From NCBI RefSeq assembly GCF_031010195.1, contig NZ_JAUAMC010000010.1, forward strand, positions 62,001 to 126,000: 64,000 nucleotides of DNA. The letters are read 5' to 3'. This stretch comes from Halomonas sp. SpR8 (GTDB lineage Bacteria; Pseudomonadota; Gammaproteobacteria; Pseudomonadales; Halomonadaceae). Both the position numbers and the translations under genes were made by a program. Shown here piece by piece: positions 25,401 to 33,435 of the stretch (position 1 is its first letter; every line of letters begins with the position of its first letter). The notes beneath the pieces are model-generated. The model saw nothing but the letters and a program-made list of their open reading frames with translations. It did no database searches and had not been told where the DNA came from.

Positions 25401-28400
25401 TTATGCCGTTTCTTGGGCAAGTAGCTCCTTAGCATCGGAAAAGTACTTCTTACCTGCCCATATATCGGTACTGCCTACTACGTATACACGCTTTTTGGCG
25501 CGTGTCACGGCTACATTCAGCAAATTGGGCTTGCTGGATGCCCACTCTGCGGCGCCAGGTGCTTCCTCGGAGAGCCCCAGTACCATGATGACGTTATCTT
25601 CCTCCTTGCCCTGGAAGGTATGCACCGTACCCACGCGCTCTTTCAGCCACTCCCTTAGCGCGCCATGGCCGCCGAAAGCATCGGCATCAAGATTTTTGGA
25701 TAAGTGGTCTTGAAGACCTCGGGCAACCGCTTTGAATGGGGAGATGATGTAGACGCTGGGCAGTTCATTTTTATCTTTAATATGCCGATTTAACATGCGC
25801 GCGACCCGCTCTGCTTGGGTGGGTACAAAGTGCTTGCCTTGAACGTTGCCCTCAACATCAAACCAGCGACTGTCGCCTGGGCCGGGCGATAGACTGTCAT
25901 TGCCGTGAAGCATTTTGTCGTTATAGGCGATGCGGTTGGCAATACTAAACATCGGCTCATCGCAGCGCCGGTGTACGCGCAGCGGGCTGCCTACCCAGAA
26001 CTCTTCAGATATCTCATTAGTGCCATAAGGGTTGGCACGATCTGCCACGACTTGAACTGACGACACCGTGGGCGACCACTTGTACCAGTCACGGTCAAAT
26101 TCGCCCTTCGCCATCGCTTCGACTAGGCCCGCTGGTACGGTAAACACCGGCTCGATCTGGAGTGGGTCGCCTACCACCACGGCGCGCTTGGCTCGCCATA
26201 GTGCCCCAACCGCCTGTTGCGGCGTTGCTTGCCCCGCTTCATCGATAAACAGCCAGCCTATCTCACCTTCATTGAGGGCTTTAAATTGATTGGCCACCGA
26301 AGCAAAAGTCGACGACACCACCGGCACGATCATGAAAAGCATCTGCCACACGGCTTTGGCCGCCTCGCGATCCTTAACGCCGCCGTTGAGTACCGGCATT
26401 AGCGATTTCAACGTTGGCCAAAGCTTGTTACCACCATCATAGGCGGCAACGAGCCAAGCTTCGTGTAGCTCAAATGCTCGTGCTGTTAGCTGCGCACGGG
26501 CTTGGTTTAATACGTAGCAGTGACCAAACGAGATGCGTTGCACGTCGGGGACTTCCAAATCCTGCGTGTCATCCGCTAACCGTACGTCGCGGTACTGCTC
26601 TTTCAGCGGGGCGCACTCGCGATGTTCTGTCGCCCGGCGGCGTTCCAATGAATCAAGACGCTGCTGGCTTACGGCCAACTGTTGTTCGGCTCGCTGTACA
26701 CGCTGCTTGATCTGCTTAATGCGTTCTCGGTTCGCGCAGTAGCCGTTTAGCGGCCATAAGGGCACGCGCTTGGCCTGCCGGTTGCTCAACCAAAGCGATA
26801 AGCGGGCGGCGATGCCTTTATGAAAGTGGGTTTGGCGTTGGGCTGCTTTGGTTTCCGCTTCTAGCCGGTGTAAAGCCTGCAAGCGTTTAAGGTCGGCTTG
26901 AATGGCCTTAACGCCTTTTGACGCCTCTTGGAAAGCACGCTGCGCTGCACGGAAATCCTGTTGGGTATCCCGCCCTTCGGCACGTGCCTTGAGCGTAGGC
27001 ACTAACGTTGAGTAGTTCGCCGCTTCGCCTTCCGCCACGCATTGATCAATCTTCTTGAAAAAGACGCGCTCGCCAAACGTATTGCGATTGCGCTTCTTGC
27101 CCAGTGATGTGGCGATCAGTCCCCAGCAATCTTTCTCCGGCGGAAGTGTTTTAACATACAACTCAGTCCCCGCTTTTTGCGTGTGGGGGGCTGCAAGCTT
27201 CTGTCCCACCGGCTTCAAAAAGGCTAAGTCCCGATATGCCTCGCCCAACGCCTTGGTTTGCGGCAATTCTCGCGTAACGTTCTCCACCGCCGCGTTATTG
27301 CTGGAAGCCACCACCATTTCGAAGCCGGTCAACTCGGGGATCAGCGTTTTAATAATGGTATCGCCATCAATGTTGGCATGCAGATTCTCGCCGAACGCTG
27401 CCTCTGGTGACGAAAGCGAGGCCAGTACCTCGGCACGCTTGACCATGTTACGGGCGACCAGATCGCGCAGCATGGTAGTCTTGCCGGTGCCAGGTGGGCC
27501 GTTAACGGAGTAGAGCCCGGTCTTTGCCAGCGTGTCATCGATAGTGTTGATGGCGAACTGTTGCATCAGGCTCATCGAATGCTCGTCTTTATCCGGCCAA
27601 CGGCCATCAGGCATGCGCTCGGGAGCCAATGTGCGCATCAGCAGCTCACGTCCTTCTGGCCGCAGCAGGTCTGGGTGGCGCTGGCTCTCCCCTGTCAGAT
27701 AGCACGCCAGGGGCGAACCGGGTGCGAGCCCCTGAGTCTTCATATGTTTCATGACCGCTTCCAGGTCACGAATAAAGAAACTGTTGAGAACGGCGATCTC
27801 GTTGATCGACACCGTTGTGTCGTCAGGCTCGGCTGACGCTTCTGCAGCAATGGCAGCGTCGTGAGTTGGCGTTTCCAGCCGATGGGTAAGATCGCCCAGT
27901 GCAGACCACTCTAAAACCTCGCTCTGGGGCGGGTCTTCGGTGACGTTCTTGGTGGATGAAAACAGCTGCACGACTAACGCTGGCGACTCGCTTTCCGGCT
28001 CAAAGGCAGTCCAGCTCTGCATCGCCTTGAGTATTTCGATCAGTTCGAACGTAGTGAGTTTGGGCGGTAGACCGTGCTCGCGTTTGAGGTTATCGGCCAC
28101 GGTGAGAATCGTGGTTAGTCGCTCGCGAAACAGCTCAGTTGCCGTTTCAAACGCATCCAGCGTGGCATCATCCAGCGTGCCTTGCTGCAATGCGCCTAGC
28201 ATCCAGGGGGCGGTAGATATCTCAAAGCTTTCTTGATCGATGCGGCCATCTTCCTTAACCTCTACGCTCATCGAGCAGGTCAGCCCCTCATCGCGGCTGC
28301 GCTCCACCCAGGCGTCGGTTTTCTCCGGGTACGCTTCACGGGCAACGCGGAAAATTTCGCTGCGCGCAAACACGCCCAGGTAGAGTCTGAAGCGATACGC

Positions 28401-28619
28401 TTTCCCGGGCCAGTAATCCTTACCTGCACGCCTAATCATCTCCGCGTCCAGCCACGGCACACAGTCCGGCGTTTCCAGCAGCTCGTCGCTGCGATAGTGA
28501 ATTGAGCCTTTGCCGTGATCGATATCCTTGAGCTCGGCGGATTCGAAAAACTCGACCTTGTGCCAGAACGAAAGTATGCGCTCGGCCTGCGTAGTTGAAG
28601 CCGTAGAGTGGGACGTCAT
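25401..28619 (-). CDS. UPF1/DNA2-like SF1 helicase with large unassigned N-terminal region
   Basis: A 1072-residue protein. The helicase core has Walker A GPPGTGKT (374-381), VASSNNAAVENV (Ia), motif II FIDEAGQATP (Asp793-Glu794), VVGDPLQIEP (III), VHRRCDEPMF (IV), GTVHTFQGKEED (V) and LNVAVTRAKKRVYVVG (VI), all typical of SF1B UPF1/DNA2 helicases. The first 370 residues are not recognised. Residues about 550-680 between motifs Ia and II are rich in Gln, Arg, Lys and Glu in heptad-like order and should form a coiled coil. Its ATG overlaps the hsdS stop by 4 bp (ATGA), so it is made together with the specificity subunit as the last gene of the operon. No nuclease motif was found. It probably remodels or translocates DNA or RNA in the defence reaction. 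Confidence 0.85.
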   Translation of the reverse strand: MTSHSTASTTQAERILSFWHKVEFFESAELKDIDHGKGSIHYRSDELLETPDCVPWLDAEMIRRAGKDYWPGKAYRFRLYLGVFARSEIFRVAREAYPEKTDAWVERSRDEGLTCSMSVEVKEDGRIDQESFEISTAPWMLGALQQGTLDDATLDAFETATELFRERLTTILTVADNLKREHGLPPKLTTFELIEILKAMQSWTAFEPESESPALVVQLFSSTKNVTEDPPQSEVLEWSALGDLTHRLETPTHDAAIAAEASAEPDDTTVSINEIAVLNSFFIRDLEAVMKHMKTQGLAPGSPLACYLTGESQRHPDLLRPEGRELLMRTLAPERMPDGRWPDKDEHSMSLMQQFAINTIDDTLAKTGLYSVNGPPGTGKTTMLRDLVARNMVKRAEVLASLSSPEAAFGENLHANIDGDTIIKTLIPELTGFEMVVASSNNAAVENVTRELPQTKALGEAYRDLAFLKPVGQKLAAPHTQKAGTELYVKTLPPEKDCWGLIATSLGKKRNRNTFGERVFFKKIDQCVAEGEAANYSTLVPTLKARAEGRDTQQDFRAAQRAFQEASKGVKAIQADLKRLQALHRLEAETKAAQRQTHFHKGIAARLSLWLSNRQAKRVPLWPLNGYCANRERIKQIKQRVQRAEQQLAVSQQRLDSLERRRATEHRECAPLKEQYRDVRLADDTQDLEVPDVQRISFGHCYVLNQARAQLTARAFELHEAWLVAAYDGGNKLWPTLKSLMPVLNGGVKDREAAKAVWQMLFMIVPVVSSTFASVANQFKALNEGEIGWLFIDEAGQATPQQAVGALWRAKRAVVVGDPLQIEPVFTVPAGLVEAMAKGEFDRDWYKWSPTVSSVQVVADRANPYGTNEISEEFWVGSPLRVHRRCDEPMFSIANRIAYNDKMLHGNDSLSPGPGDSRWFDVEGNVQGKHFVPTQAERVARMLNRHIKDKNELPSVYIISPFKAVARGLQDHLSKNLDADAFGGHGALREWLKERVGTVHTFQGKEEDNVIMVLGLSEEAPGAAEWASSKPNLLNVAVTRAKKRVYVVGSTDIWAGKKYFSDAKELLAQETA

Positions 28620-30004
28620 GTCGTGGCCTTCTTCCTTGTCCGTTTTGCTGGCGTTTTCGCCGCCCGTTCTGCTTTGATCCTTTCCAGTAGGGCGGAGGCA
28701 GAGTTCTCGCCGCTGATTAGTTCAGGGTTATCTTTACGCCACTGCTCGGTGAGTTCGCCGCGGAAGGCTTTGGCGAGGATGGATTGGGTGAGGTTATTGA
28801 CCCGCGCCAATGCCTGATTGACCTGATGCTCGATGTGGTCGGCGTGGGCGAAGAGCTGGTCAACGCGGCGGACGATTTCGGTTTGTTCTTCTATTGGAGG
28901 TATCCTGAGAGGATATTTTTTCAGAGCCTTGCCAGTTAAATGCTTGATTGTTGTGCCGGTAAATAGCTGTTCTAAAGTCAAACTGTCAGCATCATGCTTC
29001 AGGTTGAAGGCGAGCCATTCGGGAATTAAAAATTCCGAAACTCTGGCGCGATGAATGGCTTTTTGAAAGACAATTTTCTCGTTAACACGCCCATCCCAAA
29101 TGGCACATCTTCCGGGCTCTCCCCCTTCACAGATCAAGACATCACCAGGTCTGATAGTGAGCTCAGTTCTCTCGGCCTCTGATACCAGAATTTCCTGAGC
29201 TTCAGATAGATTGAAATCGAACCAACGCACATTGATATTGCCAAGGTACTTGGTTGGGATACCTCTGTTCTTGTCTTTATCAAGCATTTTTCCAAGCCGA
29301 CTCTCGACTAGATCAGAGTAGTGCTTAACGCTCCAACTTCCGGGAATAGGCGGCCATTTCCAGTCAACTGCATTTGGATAAATGTAAGAATCAGAGTTCG
29401 AACGCCACTCCGCCGTCAATCGCCCACTCACCGCCGCTGCCAGGACAGACTGGCGGAAGCGTTTGAGGATTTGCGGGATGCGCTCAAGGCGGACTTTGGT
29501 GTTTTCCACCTGGGCCAGCAGGGTGTCGAGTTTGTCGGCAATGACTTTTTGTTCGGCGAGGGGGGGGAGCAAAAAATCAAATGTTTCTAGGTCACTCTTA
29601 TTGAAACCATTTTGTGCTGAACGAGAAAGCAGGCGAAGCGCTCCCTGGAAATGCTCTGAATTCAGATAACCATGTAGAAACCTGGAATCTATAAAAGAAG
29701 GCGTAATTACTTTTGCCAAAGCTACGTTGTAAGCGCCCTCCATTCCAGTGCAAATTCGGCCCAAAGATGCACCGTATCGACCAATCAAGAGGTCATTTTT
29801 TTTGCATTTCTTAAGTTTCGGCGTGTCCGGGATATATGTGGGAACGGGTTTTTTCCCAAAGTCTCGAATCTGCAAAAGCCTTATGTAGCCAACGCAGGCC
29901 TCATCAATAAACTGAGATTTTGGCGGCTGAGTTCCTCCTTGTATATCGAGAACTTCAGTGAATTTTAGATATAGCCACTCAGCAGGTTTTTTGTGATCGG
30001 CCAT
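28616..30004 (-). CDS. hsdS: Type I restriction-modification specificity subunit HsdS
   Basis: A 462-residue subunit with two target-recognition domains, each followed by a conserved helical spacer. The first spacer is LPPLAEQKVIADKLDTLLAQ at about residues 150-205, the second IPPIEEQTEIVRRVDQLFAH at about 370-430; they end in the parallel phrases SGRLTAEWR and RGELTEQWR. HsdS directs methylation and cleavage to a bipartite asymmetric site; the site cannot be predicted by eye. The recognition domains are visibly richer in A+T than flanking genes, as is usual for exchanged specificity domains. The start shares one base with the hsdM stop (TAATG), and the stop overlaps the helicase start, giving a tightly coupled trio. 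Confidence 0.94.
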   Translation of the reverse strand: MADHKKPAEWLYLKFTEVLDIQGGTQPPKSQFIDEACVGYIRLLQIRDFGKKPVPTYIPDTPKLKKCKKNDLLIGRYGASLGRICTGMEGAYNVALAKVITPSFIDSRFLHGYLNSEHFQGALRLLSRSAQNGFNKSDLETFDFLLPPLAEQKVIADKLDTLLAQVENTKVRLERIPQILKRFRQSVLAAAVSGRLTAEWRSNSDSYIYPNAVDWKWPPIPGSWSVKHYSDLVESRLGKMLDKDKNRGIPTKYLGNINVRWFDFNLSEAQEILVSEAERTELTIRPGDVLICEGGEPGRCAIWDGRVNEKIVFQKAIHRARVSEFLIPEWLAFNLKHDADSLTLEQLFTGTTIKHLTGKALKKYPLRIPPIEEQTEIVRRVDQLFAHADHIEHQVNQALARVNNLTQSILAKAFRGELTEQWRKDNPELISGENSASALLERIKAERAAKTPAKRTRKKATT

Positions 30005-31629
30005 TACTTAACCTCACCCAACACTTCCTGCAAAAGCACGCGAGCCCCATCAGCTTCTTCCTCAGCGCCCAATTCCCGCATCAAGCTATCAAGCTCACCC
30101 ATCGCCTGAACTAGCTCGCTCATAGCCTCATCCGCCAGCACGCTGGGTTCCGGCAGGTTGGCGGCATCCACGCTGTCGCTGTCTTTTAGCCAGCTGATAT
30201 CCAGCGAGTCGCTCTTAGTGTCGCGAATCCACTCTCGCGAGAAACAGCGCCAGCGGGATTTGGAAAGGCGGTCGTCGGTTACGCCCTGGTTTTCTTCCGT
30301 AGCTTCAAGATCAACGGCGATCTCTTCGGCGTTGAACGACCACTCTCCTTCTTGGCGTTTACTTTGGCCGTTAGAGTTATCGCCAAACGCCGCTTCGAAT
30401 GGCTTCAGATGCGGCTCACCAAAGGGCGTGCGCTTACCAAAGCTAGGCATATTGGTGCGCAGATCGTAGACCCAGACGTTCTCGGTGCAGCCGGTATCCT
30501 GGTATTTATCCGTGGCGCTTCCTTTGGTGAAGAACAGCACGTTAGTCTTCACGCCTTGGGCGTAAAAAATACCGGTGGGCAGGCGCAGAATGGTGTGCAG
30601 GTTGCACTTATCCATCAGGTCGCGGCGCACATCGGTGCCCACGCCCGCTTCAAACAGCACGTTATCGGGTAGAACCACGGCGGCGCGGCCACCGGGTTTT
30701 AGGTTGCGGTAAATATGCTGCAGAAAGGCAAGCTGCTTGTTGTTGGTTTTAAACGTCAGGTCGTCTCGGGTAATGCTGGCGTCGCCGCCTTTGCTGGTGC
30801 CAAAGGGCGGGTTGGCCAGTATTACATCGGCTTTGTCGAGGCTTGTGCCCGCTTGGCCCAGGGCGTTGCCGAGATGCACCACGCCTTCGTCATCGCCTTC
30901 CATGCCGTGTAGCAGGCAGTTCATTAACGCCAGGCGGCGGGTGCCGGGCACCAGCTCAATGCCCACAAAGGCTTTGTTCTGCTGAAACAGCTGCTGCTGG
31001 GCGTCTAGGTCTGCCAAGTCATCGGTGTGCTCTTTAATGTACTGGTCGGCGGCGGTCAAAAAGCCTGCCGTGCCCGCCGCTGGGTCTTGAATGAGTTCGC
31101 CATGCTGGGGCTTTAGGCAGCGCACCATACTGTTGATCAGCGCCCGGGGCGTAAAGTACTGGCCCGCGCCGGATTTGGTTTCGCTGGCGTTCTTCTCCAA
31201 CAGGCCTTCGTATAAATCGCCCAGGCCATCTTGTTGCGCGCTGAACCAGTCAATCTGATCCAGGGTTTTGATCATCTGTTCTAAATGGCGCGGCTCCCGC
31301 AGGTTGGTTTGCGCATCGGCGTATACGGCGCTAATAAGCGAGTCGGTATGAATCAAGCGGCCGGTGCCATCGCGGCCGCTGGAGAGGCTGAGCAGAATGC
31401 GCTTGTAGTCGTCCAACAGATTAATACCGGATTTATTGTTCAGATCCGTCCAGCGACACCCTTCTGGCAGCGGGTGCTTTTTCAGGGTGCCCGCTTCGGT
31501 ATTCTCATGCACCATTTTGATAAACAGTAGCAGCACTAACTCGGTGACGTAGTCGGAGTAGTTGATGCCTTCATCGCGCAGTACGTCACACAGATTCCAG
31601 AGTTTTTGAACGATGTCGTTATTGGTCAT
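30004..31629 (-). CDS. hsdM: Type I restriction-modification methyltransferase subunit HsdM
   Basis: A 541-residue N6-adenine DNA methyltransferase. The N-terminal HsdM domain (LWNLCDVLRDEGINYSDYV) is followed by the SAM-binding motif I (QDPAAGTAGFL) and the catalytic motif IV (ILANPPFGTSKGG). AGQYFTPRALINSMV is the usual type I M signature. With HsdS it forms the modification enzyme that protects the host; with HsdR it restricts. It is fourth in the six-gene operon, 40 bp after the RloB-like gene, so two unrelated genes sit between hsdR and hsdM. Intact. Confidence 0.95.
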   Translation of the reverse strand: MTNNDIVQKLWNLCDVLRDEGINYSDYVTELVLLLFIKMVHENTEAGTLKKHPLPEGCRWTDLNNKSGINLLDDYKRILLSLSSGRDGTGRLIHTDSLISAVYADAQTNLREPRHLEQMIKTLDQIDWFSAQQDGLGDLYEGLLEKNASETKSGAGQYFTPRALINSMVRCLKPQHGELIQDPAAGTAGFLTAADQYIKEHTDDLADLDAQQQLFQQNKAFVGIELVPGTRRLALMNCLLHGMEGDDEGVVHLGNALGQAGTSLDKADVILANPPFGTSKGGDASITRDDLTFKTNNKQLAFLQHIYRNLKPGGRAAVVLPDNVLFEAGVGTDVRRDLMDKCNLHTILRLPTGIFYAQGVKTNVLFFTKGSATDKYQDTGCTENVWVYDLRTNMPSFGKRTPFGEPHLKPFEAAFGDNSNGQSKRQEGEWSFNAEEIAVDLEATEENQGVTDDRLSKSRWRCFSREWIRDTKSDSLDISWLKDSDSVDAANLPEPSVLADEAMSELVQAMGELDSLMRELGAEEEADGARVLLQEVLGEVK

Positions 31630-31669
31630 GGAGGCGCCTTTTAACCCGCTTTAATGATGAGCGGGGAGA

Positions 31670-32206
31670 TTAAATGAGTTGCCCGGCTAGGGCGTTACGG
31701 ACTGTATTGACCGAGATATTTTCTGATGTCTGAAGCACGGCTCTGGGAAATAGCACCGCGTAGGCTGCTGGCGGGGTGTGATTGCCAGCCAATCGAGGGT
31801 GTAAACGATTTTTTAGCTGCTGAGCGGTTTCATGGCTGATGACTCTCTCTCCCAGTACCTCTAGCAGGGCTCCTTCAAGGCAGGTGGGCGACCAGAGGAT
31901 AATCTGGTAGCCGTATTTTAAGGCCTTGTCGTGATCCTGCTGGGTAGGCGGCACATCGGCATCCAGCACAAGAAAGCGTTGGTCGAATGCCAGGTGTCCA
32001 TATTTTCGGGTGGCATTGGTAATGATATTACCGGGCGAGCCCCCTGACTGCTTCTCTATCGTCGTCTTCACGTCTGAATAGTCGGATCGAAACAGCTGAT
32101 GCATATGTTTGATAAAGGCTTGATCGTCTGGGCCTTCGCCGACAATCAACAGGGCTGTTTTACTTGCCTGACGATGGCGCCGCTGGGGAGTATGTTTCCT
32201 TGCCAT
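31670..32206 (-). CDS. RloB-like TOPRIM-fold protein
   Basis: A 178-residue protein with TOPRIM-like residues: Glu24 in LLIVGEGPDDQAFIKHM and Asp82-x-Asp84 in FLVLDADVPP. These are the metal-binding positions of OLD/RloB-type nucleases. RloB genes (restriction-linked ORF B) are known inside type I R-M operons of Campylobacter, and an ATPase plus RloB pair makes up the lactococcal abortive-infection system AbiL (family knowledge). The gene starts 6 bp after the ATPase stop, so the two form a unit. It probably acts as a nuclease effector of the ATPase; a PARIS-like mode in which an ATPase scaffold releases a TOPRIM nuclease is a plausible analogy, not shown here. Confidence 0.78.
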   Translation of the reverse strand: MARKHTPQRRHRQASKTALLIVGEGPDDQAFIKHMHQLFRSDYSDVKTTIEKQSGGSPGNIITNATRKYGHLAFDQRFLVLDADVPPTQQDHDKALKYGYQIILWSPTCLEGALLEVLGERVISHETAQQLKNRLHPRLAGNHTPPAAYAVLFPRAVLQTSENISVNTVRNALAGQLI

Positions 32207-32212
32207 GATCAG

Positions 32213-33370
32213 TTACAGCTCCGGGGTGGCACCAAGGCCCCCGGCCATGTATTTGGCGTAGAGATTATCGTCGGCACGGAGCCCCGTCATGTCGTCTAAT
32301 CGCCAAGCTTCGCTGTTTTGGTTGCGTTTCTCGACCAAGTAGACCTGATGCTTTTGCAGCAGATTCAATACTTCTGGCGTGTGGCAGGTAAAGATCAACT
32401 GCGCTTGATGAGGATTAGTGTGGTCAAATTCAAACCACCCCAGTAGATGCGGTACCAAGTGCGGATGTAGGTCATTGTCGATTTCATCGATAACGGCAAT
32501 GCCACCTTTGTGTAGGGCGTTCAAAATGGGCTGAAGCAGCACAAACGCAGACTGAGTGCCACTGGACTCCTCGAAGAAAGGCAGTTCAAACGCTTGGCCA
32601 TCATCCGTTTTGTGCAGGCCAAAAGGGACAAACACGTTTTCTTCCTTACGTATCTCGACACTGCTTAAGCCGAGATCAAACGTACTCATGGCATCGGACA
32701 TGCGCTGGAGCAATTCGGGGGCTTTCTGAAAATTGGTGGCGGCCCCTATCACCTCACCGTGCTGAAAATGTCGTCGTCCAGTGCTTACAACATTGGTTTC
32801 AAGATGGTCAAAAAAAACGATGAAGGGCTTTGCTTCAGCGATATCGTAGCTGTGGGCAGCGCTGATCAGTGACGTATTGCCTCGGAGCTTCTCGGCCTGG
32901 GCTTTAGGAAACGGAAAGCCTTTTTGTTTAAAGCTATATCCTTGCTGTGTTTTTTCACGCTTAAATAAATAGCTGTATTGAGCACTCGTTTTTTCATAGA
33001 GCGCCTCGAAAATGACCTCTTGTGGCGTCAGTTCCAATTGGTAACGGTAGTCGATGCCACCGATCATAAACTCAAGCTCAAAGCGGCATGGTTCGTTAGC
33101 ATGTAACCGATGGACAGCGAAAGGAATATCAAGATCAGGGTCGTTGCCTAAAAAAGACTCGGAGGCAAACCAGCTCAGAAATGCCAACGGCTTAAGGAAT
33201 TGCGTTTTACCTGAGCCGTTGGCGCCTACTACCGCAATGGCTTTGTTGTAGCGTTCGCCATTGATATCGATATCGTAGCCAGACGGCGTGGGCTTTTTGC
33301 CCAAGGCAAAGTCGATGACGGTATCATCAGCAAAGCTGTAAAAATTTTTGAAGCTCAGGTTTTTGATCAT
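32213..33370 (-). CDS. AAA ATPase, RloA/AbiLi-like (ABC-ATPase fold)
   Basis: A 385-residue SMC/ABC-type ATPase of the AAA_15/AAA_21 class. It begins IKNLSFKNFYSFADDTVIDF, a typical N terminus, with Walker A GANGSGKT (49-56). In the C-terminal half it has a signature-like EESSGTQSAF, Walker B IAVIDEIDNDLHP and switch His in IFTCHTPEVL. Between the ATP halves lies a variable region (about 90-240) that could sense a trigger. It is followed 6 bp later by the RloB-like gene. Family members sense phage inhibitors or DNA structures and license a TOPRIM nuclease. Placed inside an hsd operon it could act as a back-up when restriction is blocked (inference). The start at 33370 has only a weak ribosome binding site. 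Confidence 0.82.
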   Translation of the reverse strand: MIKNLSFKNFYSFADDTVIDFALGKKPTPSGYDIDINGERYNKAIAVVGANGSGKTQFLKPLAFLSWFASESFLGNDPDLDIPFAVHRLHANEPCRFELEFMIGGIDYRYQLELTPQEVIFEALYEKTSAQYSYLFKREKTQQGYSFKQKGFPFPKAQAEKLRGNTSLISAAHSYDIAEAKPFIVFFDHLETNVVSTGRRHFQHGEVIGAATNFQKAPELLQRMSDAMSTFDLGLSSVEIRKEENVFVPFGLHKTDDGQAFELPFFEESSGTQSAFVLLQPILNALHKGGIAVIDEIDNDLHPHLVPHLLGWFEFDHTNPHQAQLIFTCHTPEVLNLLQKHQVYLVEKRNQNSEAWRLDDMTGLRADDNLYAKYMAGGLGATPEL

Positions 33371-33383
33371 ATTCTTCAGTTTT

Positions 33384-33399
33384 CAACAATATTTTGTTG
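33384..33399. promoter_or_regulatory. Small dyad between hsdR and the ATPase gene
   Basis: CAACAA (33384-33389) and TTGTTG (33394-33399) surround TATT in the 65-bp gap, 14 bp upstream of the ATPase start. The AT-rich dyad could be an operator or internal promoter that allows the ATPase/RloB pair to be expressed separately from hsdR. Short, so it may be chance. Confidence 0.3.
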
Positions 33400-33435
33400 A
33401 TTCTGCGCTCTTGATGGTGTGGTTTCAAGGTGAGA

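Noticed and set aside
31670..33370. Labelling the ATPase/TOPRIM pair as PARIS (AriA/AriB)
   Set aside because: The small protein looks like RloB rather than the DUF4435 AriB; only a profile search could decide.
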